A program made the position numbers and the translations under genes. Under the pieces are notes generated by a model. It saw only the letters and a program-made list of their open reading frames with translations, made no database searches and had not been told where the DNA came from. From Candidatus Hodarchaeota archaeon (GTDB lineage Archaea > Asgardarchaeota > Heimdallarchaeia > Hodarchaeales > Hodarchaeaceae), in assembly GCA_016839785.1 (NCBI GenBank), contig JAEOTQ010000076.1, positions 1 through 37,881 on the forward strand: 37,881 bases of DNA. The letters are read 5' to 3'. How positions within the stretch are numbered: the first letter of the stretch is position 1; each line of letters begins with the position of its first letter. This document shows, in pieces, positions 1 to 9,462 of this stretch.

Positions 1-115
1 AACTTTTTTCTTCAACATTTATTGTTGAAACAGGGGATTTGGGTGAATCATCAGGCGTACAAAATGTACATGAAGCTTCACTAAAATAGGATCCACATTT
101 GGAACAAATTGGCAA
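1..115 (-). CDS. Zinc-ribbon protein, N-terminal part, cut by window edge
   Basis: Read on the minus strand, this stretch gives an open frame beginning LPICSKCGSYF and carrying two CxxC pairs (CSKC, then CTFC), the pattern of a small zinc ribbon. It continues without a stop to base 1, so only the first 38 residues are visible. I chose the TTG at 115 because a GAGGAG ribosome binding site lies 6 bases before it (127-122). An in-frame ATG at 163 would add 16 residues but has no such site. The function is unknown. It diverges from the helicase gene, so the roughly 90 bases between them must hold both promoters. Confidence 0.5.
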   Translation of the reverse strand, partial: MPICSKCGSYFSEASCTFCTPDDSPKSPVSTINVEEKS

Positions 116-208
116 TATTAACTCCTCGTTCTGATGTATCTTTGAACATAGGGAATAACTCATAATTTTTAACACTTTGCTTTTTTACTCGCAACAATCC
201 TCATTCTA

Positions 209-2815
209 ATGGTCATGTCTCAAAGTTCATTATTTTTTACTGTTGTATTTGCTCCTTCCAAACAAGAAAATACCCTCCAAATATTAGGGTTTACAAAGGG
301 AAGGCTAAACCAGAGAAAACCTCGTTTCAAAGGTAAAATTCTCTATTTTTACAAGAGGGAGAAAATGTGGCGTCCACGTCGCATTTTTTGGGAGGAACAA
401 GGGAAATGGAAAGCTTACCCTCCAGAAAATACGATTCAAGAAATTATTTCGGTCGCAAAATACATTTTTCTAACTACAGATTTACCTAATAAAGAGAAAG
501 ATGGATTGACTCAATTTTGTACAGATTTCAATATTCCAATAAAGTTCACTTCACGGAATTTCTGTCCATTCTGTTTTTTCACCGAAAAATTTACCTTATT
601 AAAGCCTGAAGGCAACTATAAAGCTTATGGTCGTGAAATATGTAAAGCTTGTGCCATGCAGGAATTAGAAAAAGAGCTACAATCAAAAAAAATAAATCTT
701 CTAGATAATCCAGGATTTAAAAAGTACGCTGTTTCGATTTTGGATCGTTTTCATGATATACAACCTGTAACAGAGACTTTGACACAAGGAAGTGCAAATC
801 TTAGTGAATTGACTTTGGTAAAGAGAATAGAAACAATGAATACTGCTAGTGATCTACTTACAATTCAGAATTCACAAATTGATAAATATTTAAAGAAAAC
901 AATGAAAAAACGTGGAATAGATACCCTTTTACCTATTCAATCAGAAGCATTAAAGAATGGATTACTAAAGAACAAAAATCAACTAATTATAGCTAATACA
1001 AGTGCAGGAAAAACACTTATTGGGGAAATTGCTGGGATTACGTCTTCATTGAAGAAAAATAAATTTCTCTTTATTGTCCCTTTAGTAGCATTAGCAAATA
1101 CAAAATTCGAGGATTTTAAGAAATTTTATAGTAATAAATTACGTATTGGAATACGTACTGGAAGATCTCGAATATTTGATTCCATTAAGGAAAAAAAACT
1201 ATTTTATAAAAATCGTTTCTCAATTCAAGACTCAGATGTAATTATTGCTACCTATGAAGGATTAGATCTCTTAATTCGTGGGGGACAAATAAACTTTAGT
1301 GATATCGGATGTATAGTAATCGATGAAATACAAACTCTAGCTGATCCTGAAAGGGGGCCCACATTAGACTGCCTACAAGCAAAAATTCGAACATATTCGA
1401 AGAATGTTCAAATTATAGGCTTATCTGCGACAATTGGCAACCCTAATCAATTTGCAAACGACCTTTCGTTAAATTTAGTTACAGTAGATCATAGACCAAT
1501 TCCATTAGAACAACATTTGCTAATATCAAGAAGCGCTCATGAGAAAATTAGACAAATAACATCACTAGTTTTTACAGAGCTAAAAACAAGATCAAAATCT
1601 GGCTATAAGGGACAAACTATAATTTTTACTAACTCTAGAAGAAAAACAAGTGAAATAGCTGAAATTTTGCGCGAATCAGGGATTAGAAATGCTCAAGCTT
1701 ATCATTCTGGTCTCTCCTATACTCTTCGGAAACAAATTGAATTGGATTTTTCCTCAGGTAAATGTACAGCTATTGTCGCCACGTACGCACTTGGTGCTGG
1801 TGTAGATTTTCCAGCCTCTCAAGTCATATTTGAATCAATGATGATGGGGAATCAAATTCTTGATCCAAATACATTTACCCAAATGATTGGTCGTGCAGGT
1901 AGATTAGGAAAACACGATCGCGGTTATGCGGTTTTTCTATGTTTAGGTGAGTCTATTTCCTCTTTAGAATCTAAATCTGAGGTCGAAATTGCTTTAGAGC
2001 TAGTGAGCTCTGATCTTACCCCAATTACCCCTGATTATGATGAGAATGCTTGTGGAGAGCAAATTATTTCTATCTGTTCTACAAGGTCAAAAATGTCCCC
2101 GTCAGAAGTCAAAAAGATCTATCAGAATATGATAGGGACTGGTAATCATGACTTCATGCAAATTACCAACAAAATGATTCGTAACTCCTTAATTGCCATA
2201 AATTCCAAGGACGGGCATCGTTATTTAGAGGTAACTCCTTTAGGTAAGGCTTCCGCTCTTTCTTTCTTTTCTCCTGAAAAAACAATTAAAATTAAATCAT
2301 TAATCAAGAAAAAAGAACATTTTCTATCAATTGCTCTTGAAATGAATCATCCACAAAACGTTTATTTATCAAAAAAGCTACATGCATACCTTGAAAAGAC
2401 ATATCACATGAGATTTTCAACGCGATTGATTAATAGTCCAGTGTTAGATGTGATGAGTGCATCATTAAAGGGAAAAGAAGCAACAGAATTGAATAAGTGG
2501 TGTCTGACAGTATTTGCCAAATGGACACAGAACTTCTTCACCTGTACCTGCAAAGAAAATCCATATTGTTTTCATGGTTCAGAACAAATAGGAAGATACA
2601 TTGTTAATAAACGACTTGAGGGGAAAAATATTCATCAAATATCGCGTAGCTTTTCCAAGTTCGAACTTCTTATCTTTCCAGGGGATATTTTATCTTCTCT
2701 CAATGGAATAATTCATGAACTTGAGGGAATTCAGAGGATAGCATTAGCTATTGGTGAAAAGGCAAGTGAAAAGAAGATTACTCTTCTCATAGATAAGCTG
2801 GAAATTCCCCAGTAA
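209..2815 (+). CDS. Ski2-like DEAD/DEAH-box helicase with zinc-binding flanks
   Basis: Superfamily 2 ATP-dependent nucleic-acid helicase of 868 residues. Visible motifs are Walker A ANTSAGKT (262-269, K268), Walker B DEIQ (372-375), motif III SAT (406-408) and motif VI QMIGRAGR (558-565). The ATGVDFP-like motif V (GAGVDFP) and QMIGRAGR are typical of the Ski2/Hel308 group. Unlike Hel308, the core is preceded by about 240 residues with a CPFC...CKAC zinc-finger pattern (119/122 and 145/148). A second Cys/His cluster (C779, C781, C787, H789) lies near the C-terminus. This layout resembles the archaeal family of large uncharacterised helicases like M. jannaschii MJ1401, a match from memory. It could act in DNA repair or RNA handling; the sequence does not decide. 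ATG at 215 is an alternative start. Confidence 0.85.
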   Translation: MVMSQSSLFFTVVFAPSKQENTLQILGFTKGRLNQRKPRFKGKILYFYKREKMWRPRRIFWEEQGKWKAYPPENTIQEIISVAKYIFLTTDLPNKEKDGLTQFCTDFNIPIKFTSRNFCPFCFFTEKFTLLKPEGNYKAYGREICKACAMQELEKELQSKKINLLDNPGFKKYAVSILDRFHDIQPVTETLTQGSANLSELTLVKRIETMNTASDLLTIQNSQIDKYLKKTMKKRGIDTLLPIQSEALKNGLLKNKNQLIIANTSAGKTLIGEIAGITSSLKKNKFLFIVPLVALANTKFEDFKKFYSNKLRIGIRTGRSRIFDSIKEKKLFYKNRFSIQDSDVIIATYEGLDLLIRGGQINFSDIGCIVIDEIQTLADPERGPTLDCLQAKIRTYSKNVQIIGLSATIGNPNQFANDLSLNLVTVDHRPIPLEQHLLISRSAHEKIRQITSLVFTELKTRSKSGYKGQTIIFTNSRRKTSEIAEILRESGIRNAQAYHSGLSYTLRKQIELDFSSGKCTAIVATYALGAGVDFPASQVIFESMMMGNQILDPNTFTQMIGRAGRLGKHDRGYAVFLCLGESISSLESKSEVEIALELVSSDLTPITPDYDENACGEQIISICSTRSKMSPSEVKKIYQNMIGTGNHDFMQITNKMIRNSLIAINSKDGHRYLEVTPLGKASALSFFSPEKTIKIKSLIKKKEHFLSIALEMNHPQNVYLSKKLHAYLEKTYHMRFSTRLINSPVLDVMSASLKGKEATELNKWCLTVFAKWTQNFFTCTCKENPYCFHGSEQIGRYIVNKRLEGKNIHQISRSFSKFELLIFPGDILSSLNGIIHELEGIQRIALAIGEKASEKKITLLIDKLEIPQ

Positions 2816-2842
2816 TCCTATTGAAAAAATCCATCATTATTA

Positions 2843-3013
2843 TCATTTTCGAGTTGATTTTCGATATTTCAAAAAAAACCCAAGACCTGCAAAAGCTGTT
2901 AAGAATCCAAAAATGTAATAAACAGCAGACATAGCTGTACTCATTGTACCTCCCAACCCTGCAATTAGTAATCCTATGATTATAAGCACTGAGCCAATTA
3001 AAAGATCATACAC
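2843..3013 (-). CDS. 56-residue two-helix membrane protein
   Basis: A short frame of 56 residues (MYDLLIGSVLIIIGLLIAG..., ending KYRKSTRK). It has two hydrophobic segments, about residues 5-22 and 30-48, separated by a small Gly/Ser/Thr turn, and a strongly basic tail that should lie in the cytoplasm by the positive-inside rule. The GTG start at 3013 is preceded by AAGAGGT with about 7 bases of spacing. It lies 68 bases downstream of the phosphohexomutase gene on the same strand and could be its last operon member. I recognise no family. Evidence for coding is the binding site, the uninterrupted frame and the clean two-helix pattern. Confidence 0.6.
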   Translation of the reverse strand: MYDLLIGSVLIIIGLLIAGLGGTMSTAMSAVYYIFGFLTAFAGLGFFLKYRKSTRK

Positions 3014-3081
3014 TATTTTAACCTCTTATAAATTTACAACGAGTCTAATTGATATTGTATTTTCAATTGCTAAATGAATTT

Positions 3082-4458
3082 TTAGGTAGTTTTACTTATT
3101 TCATTTGTTACAAGCTTATTAACATATTTTACATAATAATCAAGTTTATGTTTAGTATCTGCCTCAGCACGAATGGAAATTACAGGTTCAGTCCCACTTT
3201 CGCGAACTAGTACCCACCCGTCATCAAATTCAGCCCTTACTCCATCGATTGTTATACAATTTTGAGCTTCAGTAAATAGAATGGATTTAACGTTTTCTAC
3301 TATTTTTGATTTAATATTATCATTGCAAGGTATTCTTATTTCATCTGAAGTGGGATAGGAGGGTAATTTTGCAATTATTTGAGATAATGGCTCCTCCCGA
3401 GAGGCAATAATCTCCAGCATCTTCATTGATGAAAATATCGCATCATCAAATCCAAAATAATCTTCCCCAAAATAATAATGGCCACTTAACTCTCCTGCAA
3501 AAATTGCTCCTCTTTTCAGGAGCTTTTCATGAATCCAAGAGTGACCAACACGAGTGAATTCTACTTCAGCACCCAGATTACTTAAGTATTCATAGGTTGC
3601 TCTTGAAGTCTTGATATCAATTAATATCAATCCTTTCGGAACTTTTTCCAGTAAATACGCCCCAAAAAGCATTATAATTTGATCAGGTTTAATTATTGCT
3701 CCTTTTTCATCCACAAAACCCACTCGATCCCCGTCCGCGTCAAAACCAATACCTAGATCGTGAGAAGATTTGTTCATTGATTCAACTATATATTTTAAAC
3801 ATTTTGGCTTGGCAGGATCAGGTATCATAACTGGAAATGTTCCATCGGGGTTGGGATGTAAAGCTTCAACCTGCATTTTTTTGTCTTTTAAGACTTCTAG
3901 AATTGGATAGCATGTTCCATTTCCTATATCCACAACCAATTTTAGCTTTTTTATTGGATGAAAATGGTTCCTTTGATAATTCCAGTATTGTTCCCTGTTA
4001 ACATTTTCTAGTATTGATGTTTGTCCATATGTATTGTTCTTAGTTATCTTATAGTCATTCTGATCCATAATTCTCTTTATCTCTTTGTAAAAATTACCAA
4101 TATGAAATGAGACACCATTTCGATCACAGACTTTAATACCATTATAGTCAATAGGATTATGGCTTGCTGTTACCATAATTCCAAAGTCCACTGAGGAATG
4201 ATTTGCGGATAAGAAATATATTGTAGGAGTTGTACAAATACCAATGTCTTTTACGTTACACCCGACTTCCATTAATCCCAGTGAAAGTGCTGTCTTGATT
4301 ATTGGTGTAGATAACCTAACATCACCACCGATAATGACATTTTTCTGAATTCCGAAGTATGTTCCGAACGCTCTACCGATATTAACTACTGTTTTTAATG
4401 AAATATCCTGAGGAAATTTTCCCCGAATATCATAGGTACGAAAAATATTCTCACTCAT
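3082..4458 (-). CDS. Phosphomannomutase/phosphoglucomutase family (alpha-D-phosphohexomutase)
   Basis: Interconverts hexose-6-phosphate and hexose-1-phosphate (mannose, glucose or glucosamine) to supply sugar nucleotides for glycans. All four family signatures are present: the phosphoserine loop TASHNP (serine at residue 99), the Mg-binding loop DADGDR (240-245), a sugar-specificity region around GELSGHYYF, and the phosphate-binding RESGTEP (419-425). The length of 458 residues is normal. I prefer the ATG at 4458; TTG codons at 4464 and 4467 would add two or three residues. Archaeal paralogs ManB and GlmM look alike, so the sugar cannot be fixed here. It follows rnhB on the same strand after a short gap, and a sugar nucleotidyltransferase gene lies at the far end of the window. 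Confidence 0.9.
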   Translation of the reverse strand: MSENIFRTYDIRGKFPQDISLKTVVNIGRAFGTYFGIQKNVIIGGDVRLSTPIIKTALSLGLMEVGCNVKDIGICTTPTIYFLSANHSSVDFGIMVTASHNPIDYNGIKVCDRNGVSFHIGNFYKEIKRIMDQNDYKITKNNTYGQTSILENVNREQYWNYQRNHFHPIKKLKLVVDIGNGTCYPILEVLKDKKMQVEALHPNPDGTFPVMIPDPAKPKCLKYIVESMNKSSHDLGIGFDADGDRVGFVDEKGAIIKPDQIIMLFGAYLLEKVPKGLILIDIKTSRATYEYLSNLGAEVEFTRVGHSWIHEKLLKRGAIFAGELSGHYYFGEDYFGFDDAIFSSMKMLEIIASREEPLSQIIAKLPSYPTSDEIRIPCNDNIKSKIVENVKSILFTEAQNCITIDGVRAEFDDGWVLVRESGTEPVISIRAEADTKHKLDYYVKYVNKLVTNEISKTT

Positions 4459-4514
4459 TTCCAACAACCCGGATTTGAATATTTACCAATCGCCAAATTT
4501 TCCTTTTTACTTTT

Positions 4515-5297
4515 TTAAAAATACTTATCTAGTTTTTTCCCAGGTTTGTGTAAGATCTGTTGTAAATGTTTCCATTCCCATAGATATCGAATAAATGGAA
4601 AAGATCGTTGTTTAATTTGATTTGAATATTCATGAAAAAAATACATCAAGTTTCGATCTTTCTCATTGGGGTATCCTTGACCTAGAACAAACTCGGGTAA
4701 ATCCCATTCTTGTTCAATTTCTCGCAGCCTAAGATCTCTTATATGCTTAGCAACGCATGAAGCTGCAGCCACAACCGTATATTTTGCGTCGGCTTTTTTT
4801 GAAATAATGATATTTTTTGTAGCTTTTTTTAAGTTCCTTAAAGTAAATTTAATTTCATCCTTATTTGTTTCAATTAGTTTAAGAGATAAAGAAGGATCAT
4901 TTGTATGAATCAAGTTTGAAATTTGTGTCATTGAATAATGAGGGGAAGAAATTGTGTCCAGAAAGATTTCCTTTGTATTTAATTCCTTTATAAGCTTATA
5001 AAAGTACCTTAGTTCTAGTAAATTCAAATTATCCTTAGGCCGCATCTTTAATGTTTCATCTATTTCAGTAGAGGGAATTTTAAAAACTTCTACTTTCTCT
5101 GCATTTTGTTGAATCTCTATGGCTAATTGACTTCTTTTCCTTCTTCCTGATATACCGGTAAATAGTTTAGAATCTTTTACACCTTTCTTATGGAGTAAAT
5201 CGATTTTATCACGCTTCAGAGTTAAACCAACAATAATTAGCGGGCCTATAACACTACCTCTCCCCGCCTCATCAATACCAGAGAGCAGTGCTCCCAA
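4515..5297 (-). CDS. rnhB: Ribonuclease HII
   Basis: Cleaves the RNA strand of RNA/DNA hybrids and removes ribonucleotides from DNA. The N-terminal GIDEAGRG signature supplies D9 and E10. Further acidic residues fit the active site: D114 in FLDTIS and D170 in the KADAKY motif before the AAASCVAKHIRD helix. The protein is 260 residues, some 40 longer than many archaeal RNase HII; the extra length lies partly between residues 45 and 90 and at the basic C-terminus (KPGKKLDKYF). The TTG start at 5297 places six residues before the motif, as usual for the family. It begins 2 bases after the egsA stop, so the two are almost certainly co-transcribed and possibly translationally coupled. Confidence 0.93.
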   Translation of the reverse strand: MGALLSGIDEAGRGSVIGPLIIVGLTLKRDKIDLLHKKGVKDSKLFTGISGRRKRSQLAIEIQQNAEKVEVFKIPSTEIDETLKMRPKDNLNLLELRYFYKLIKELNTKEIFLDTISSPHYSMTQISNLIHTNDPSLSLKLIETNKDEIKFTLRNLKKATKNIIISKKADAKYTVVAAASCVAKHIRDLRLREIEQEWDLPEFVLGQGYPNEKDRNLMYFFHEYSNQIKQRSFPFIRYLWEWKHLQQILHKPGKKLDKYF

Positions 5298-5299
5298 TT

Positions 5300-6364
5300 T
5301 TAATCAATTCCAGTCTTCTCGATTGCATTTTCTGCAGCAGATCTAGTCAGGCCTTCAGAAAGAACCGTATATCTTTCAGAACGAATATGTTGCGCTTTTT
5401 TTAACGCCAACAACATAATATCTCGGTCAATACCTAGTTCGCGAAGGGTTAAGGGAGCAGAAACCTTCTTTAAGGAGGTACGAATACGATTCCAGTCCCC
5501 TCCATGTAAATACATCATTAAAATTGCACTAATCCCTGTTTGATGACCATGGAGTACTTTAAAACCATATTCAGAAGATAACATATCCAAAGCATGACTA
5601 ACGAGATGTTCAGATCCACTAGCTGGACGAGAGGATCCCGCAATACACATTGCAACACCGCTACTGCCCAGAGCCTTGATTAAAGCTCTAACTCCTTTCT
5701 CTCCAAAGAAGTTTTTTCCAAGGTCATTTATTCTTTCCTCCACCATTGTTGCTGTCATTTCTGAGAAAGATGCTGCATAAATGTCATAATCTTCACCTTT
5801 CAATCTATTAGCAAGTCTCCAATCTTTAACAGCTACCCATTTTGATAAGATATCCCCAACACCTGCTTTCAAAGATTCTTTAGGTGCTTTACTAATCAAT
5901 GTTGTATCACCGACAATTGCTAATGGAGAAATTGGTCGATACTCTTGCGAAAGTTTTTTATTAAAAAATTGATCTACCTTAGTTCTTAATAAAAAGTTAA
6001 TATAAGGACTAGAAAAGCCATCATGGCTAGCATTGGTGGGAACAGCAATATATTCCGTTTTTGACATATTTGCTAAGAGTTTCACATAATCAATAACGGT
6101 CCCACCACCTACAGCGAGTAGATATGTCTGATGATGATCAATTCTACTAGCAATTTTGCTTAGATATGAAAAATCAATGTACTCGGGCAAGGGAGTAAAT
6201 TCATATTCTATATCATCTGAAATCTGGGGAAGTACTACTTTTTCTGTGATTTCGTGTGTTTTTGTTTGACCACTAAATATGTGTAATTTATTGATACCTA
6301 AATCCTTAAACGTCCCTGTTAATCTTTCAACAGCATTTATTCCGAAAGTAACTCGTCTTGACAC
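5300..6364 (-). CDS. egsA: sn-Glycerol-1-phosphate dehydrogenase
   Basis: Reduces dihydroxyacetone phosphate to sn-glycerol-1-phosphate with NAD(P)H, the step that fixes archaeal lipid stereochemistry. The 354-residue protein matches the family length. It has the nucleotide-binding AVGGGTVID (84-92) and the VPTNASHDGFSSP segment (109-120). The expected zinc ligands are D171 (in GVGDILSK), H253 (in SGSEHLVSH) and H272 (in LHGHQTG). The start is GTG at 6364; an overlapping ATG one base away is out of frame. No clear Shine-Dalgarno precedes it, so it may be read from the upstream transcript. It sits between the flippase-like gene and rnhB on the minus strand. Confidence 0.95.
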   Translation of the reverse strand: MSRRVTFGINAVERLTGTFKDLGINKLHIFSGQTKTHEITEKVVLPQISDDIEYEFTPLPEYIDFSYLSKIASRIDHHQTYLLAVGGGTVIDYVKLLANMSKTEYIAVPTNASHDGFSSPYINFLLRTKVDQFFNKKLSQEYRPISPLAIVGDTTLISKAPKESLKAGVGDILSKWVAVKDWRLANRLKGEDYDIYAASFSEMTATMVEERINDLGKNFFGEKGVRALIKALGSSGVAMCIAGSSRPASGSEHLVSHALDMLSSEYGFKVLHGHQTGISAILMMYLHGGDWNRIRTSLKKVSAPLTLRELGIDRDIMLLALKKAQHIRSERYTVLSEGLTRSAAENAIEKTGID

Positions 6365-6480
6365 ATTTATTTCTTGAATTGGGCTCAGAATTAATTCATC
6401 CAGTAAAAATGAATTTTCAACGTCAATTAAATAGCAATCGGTCTAGTCATTTACATATTATTTGTCTAGTATGATAAAGA

Positions 6481-7515
6481 TTACAGTTTCTCTTCCTGAC
6501 TTAGATCTGCATAATCACGTCGATATCTAAGTAACTCGGAACCACCCAGTTGTAATGTGGCATACCCTCCTACTATACCAAGAAACAAAGATTTTACGAC
6601 ACGATCTATAAAAGCTACTAATGTAGCATCAGTCCCGATATAATGAGGAGAGTTAATTAAGACCAGCGCGATTACAGCTTCATATTCACCCATAGCTCCT
6701 GGAAGAATTGGAATTATGAAAGTTATATTGCCTACACATGAAGCTGCTATCACCCAAGGAAGATCAGTCAGAGTGAAAGAGGGCAAAATGGATAAAGCAA
6801 TGATATACAGCATAACGCCCTCAATTGCCCAGATAGCAGCAGATGTTAGTATCGCTTGAAACAATAGATTTGGTTTGGTACGAAGGTCGGTTAGCCCACG
6901 AATAAACGCTTCAAAGGCTGAAGTGAGTTTATCCTTAAGAAATTCTGGAAATATTCCAAGGATTTTGTAAACAAAAGTAGGTTTCATTAAAATAATGCCT
7001 ATCAGTAAAAGGCCTCCTCCTGAAATTAAAAAAAGAAGTATGATCAACTGTCCTATAACTCTTGAGCTTTCCTCCGTCTGAAAAGAAAAACTGATGAAAA
7101 ATAAACTTCCTGTTACAACTATCAATAAACCTATAATGCTTAAAACCTGTTCAATGACAATAGAAGATATTGAATCTGAATATTTTACTTCATAGTTCCG
7201 TTTTAACGATATGATCCTAACAGTCTCACCTGCGCGCGCAATTGTAAATAAATTTATAGCTAAAGCTGAACACACAGGAAGAATCAGGGATGATAAAGGT
7301 AACTGAGTTCCTTGTGCTATTAATAATAATTTCCACCTATAAGTACGTACTATTAAGTCAATAATATAAAATAGAACCAATAGAGCAATCCCCCAAAATC
7401 CTAACTGAAAAAAACTTTCTATGAGATTTTGAGGATTGATGAAAACGATAATGATGAGTAGTACGGTTAGTGTAGCCAGATATAGTAATTTGGATGAATT
7501 TTTATTTTCAAGCAT
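6481..7515 (-). CDS. Flippase-like integral membrane protein (UPF0104/LPG synthase TM family)
   Basis: A 344-residue polytopic membrane protein with about eight hydrophobic helices. The family hallmark ARAGETVR (93-100) follows the second and third helices, and a conserved LPGAMGEYE element appears near residue 270. The family includes the transmembrane region of lysylphosphatidylglycerol synthase and archaeal AglD-like proteins, and is thought to move or modify lipid-linked substrates. No soluble acyl- or aminoacyl-transfer domain is attached here. It starts 24 bases after argS on the same strand and precedes egsA, so a role in membrane lipid or lipid-linked glycan handling fits, but that is inference. 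Confidence 0.8.
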   Translation of the reverse strand: MLENKNSSKLLYLATLTVLLIIIVFINPQNLIESFFQLGFWGIALLVLFYIIDLIVRTYRWKLLLIAQGTQLPLSSLILPVCSALAINLFTIARAGETVRIISLKRNYEVKYSDSISSIVIEQVLSIIGLLIVVTGSLFFISFSFQTEESSRVIGQLIILLFLISGGGLLLIGIILMKPTFVYKILGIFPEFLKDKLTSAFEAFIRGLTDLRTKPNLLFQAILTSAAIWAIEGVMLYIIALSILPSFTLTDLPWVIAASCVGNITFIIPILPGAMGEYEAVIALVLINSPHYIGTDATLVAFIDRVVKSLFLGIVGGYATLQLGGSELLRYRRDYADLSQEEKL

Positions 7516-7539
7516 TGTTTATATCTCATTGGTATCAGA

Positions 7540-9462
7540 TTACATCTCATCTACTATTGGAATTCCTAGAATATGAAGTATATTTTGTATTACTATTGAA
7601 AAAATTTGAACTAAGGCAACACGAAAGTTTTTCAATTTTGCTGATTCTGCATTTAATACTCGAGAAGTTTCATAAAAACGATTAAATGAAGATGCAAGTT
7701 CATATGCATACTTTGCAATCATGAGGGGCTGCAATGAATCTGCAGCGTTTTTTATTACCTTGGGACAACGATAAAGCTGTAAAATTAGGTTTTTTTCATT
7801 TTGGGTAATTGCGTAATCGCCACGGGCTGAAAAAGCTTTAATTTTAGAAAGCTTGGTTAAAATCTTCATTGCTCGTACAGTTGAATACATCAAGAATGGA
7901 CCAGTGTCCCCCTCAAGTGATGTGGCATCTTCTATTCGAAATTTTATTTCAGTTTCAGTTGAGAACTTCACTAACCAATATCGAATCGCTGCCGCTGTGA
8001 TGCTATTTACTATCTTTTCTCTTTTTATTGGATTATCCTCTAAATCTGGCCTCTTTTTGGATATTGCTTTAAACGCAGCTGTATATGTATCCTCAAATAC
8101 TGCATCAGCCCAAGCCCTTTCCTCAATCCAATTTCCCGTTCTTCCTGAAAATCTTGCATGGGGGGCATTAACGTGTTTATAAGACATATGAAAAGAGTTC
8201 TCAAACTCATTATTCAATGAAAGAAGTTTTAAAGAATAGCGTACAATTTCTTGTTCGTAATTTTGTTCCATCCCGATTACGTTGCACACCCGATTTGATT
8301 TTCCAAAGATTTTTCCCTTCTCACCAGAAACTCGAAAATCAGTACTGGTCCATAGATCCCTTGTTTCTTCGCTTTCGTTCTTCTGTTTTACGACACTTCG
8401 ACTTATTAAATTCGCCTTTACTATCCCGAATTTCCACAATTGGAGTGCAACATCATGAGCTACATAAGTTGGGATTCCATTTGATCGAACAAACACTTTA
8501 TCTGGATTTTTTTTGTCTTGAAACTCATCTAATTTCCCAAGATTAGCAATAAAGCAACCAGCATTTGAACCTTCTTTTTCCCAGTGAAAAGATGAGTTTT
8601 TTTCCAATAATCGAAGAGTTTCTTCCCACACACCAGATCGAGAAATATCTGACTCCCAGACCAAATAATTATAGGTGACACCATATCTCCACGATGTTTC
8701 TAAGTTGTTATCGACACATGTCTGACAAATGTTTCTCATAAAACGGTACATATGAGGATCGTGACGCATATCAACCATTACTTTGTCGACCTCTGGCCAC
8801 AGATCATTTTCAGCAAGGAGACTATTACAATGGGAGTATACTTTCCCTAACCAAACATCATATTTCTCATTGATTTCGCGAACAACTCCAAGATGGTGCC
8901 CATTCAGAATCCCCCATATTAGGGTAGCTACTTGTCTGCCAAAATCATCAATGAGGTTTTGAACTTCAACTTTCCATCCGTTTCTCTTATATATTCTAGC
9001 AATGCAATCCCCAAGGATTGCATTTCTCAGATTCCCAATATGAAGAGCTTTTACTGGATTAATCGATGTATGTTCCACAATTATCTTTTTCCCTTTCCCT
9101 CTGGTATTCTCTCCATATTTAGCTCCTTCCTTTTTGATTTGGGTGTAAAGACGATTGAAAAATGGTATAAAATTGATAAAGAAATTGATATATCCTTTTA
9201 CTGGTGTAGTTTTTACGATTAGGGTTTTTTCATCCAAATTGTTATTGATACCCTGGGATAATTCTTCTGCAATTTTCATAGGAGATTTCTTGAGGAATTT
9301 TGCTAACTTGAAAGCAATATTCGAAGATCTTTCCCCAAATTCGAATGTTGGAGGGATTTCTATTGAATTTTCGATTAGATTCTCAATGCTAGAGTCTATC
9401 TCAAGATGGGAGTTGATCACTTGTTTTAGATGCTTCTTAATCATTTTTTCCATTATTATCAA
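7540..9462 (-). CDS. argS: Arginyl-tRNA synthetase
   Basis: Charges tRNA-Arg. The class I signature appears as HIGN at 141-144 in a VKALHIGNLRNAILGD context. The N-terminal ArgRS-specific additive domain covers about residues 1-110. The second signature, usually KMSKS-like, is FSGRTG (438-443), a divergent form. The DALR-type helical anticodon-binding domain follows from about residue 520 (FLMYSTVRAMKIL onward). The 640-residue length is within the family range, with modest insertions. The start is ATG at 9462, with in-frame ATGs at codons 4 and 7. It is first in a minus-strand run with the flippase-like gene and egsA. Several frames open on the opposite strand are shadows of this gene. Confidence 0.93.
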   Translation of the reverse strand: MIIMEKMIKKHLKQVINSHLEIDSSIENLIENSIEIPPTFEFGERSSNIAFKLAKFLKKSPMKIAEELSQGINNNLDEKTLIVKTTPVKGYINFFINFIPFFNRLYTQIKKEGAKYGENTRGKGKKIIVEHTSINPVKALHIGNLRNAILGDCIARIYKRNGWKVEVQNLIDDFGRQVATLIWGILNGHHLGVVREINEKYDVWLGKVYSHCNSLLAENDLWPEVDKVMVDMRHDPHMYRFMRNICQTCVDNNLETSWRYGVTYNYLVWESDISRSGVWEETLRLLEKNSSFHWEKEGSNAGCFIANLGKLDEFQDKKNPDKVFVRSNGIPTYVAHDVALQLWKFGIVKANLISRSVVKQKNESEETRDLWTSTDFRVSGEKGKIFGKSNRVCNVIGMEQNYEQEIVRYSLKLLSLNNEFENSFHMSYKHVNAPHARFSGRTGNWIEERAWADAVFEDTYTAAFKAISKKRPDLEDNPIKREKIVNSITAAAIRYWLVKFSTETEIKFRIEDATSLEGDTGPFLMYSTVRAMKILTKLSKIKAFSARGDYAITQNEKNLILQLYRCPKVIKNAADSLQPLMIAKYAYELASSFNRFYETSRVLNAESAKLKNFRVALVQIFSIVIQNILHILGIPIVDEM

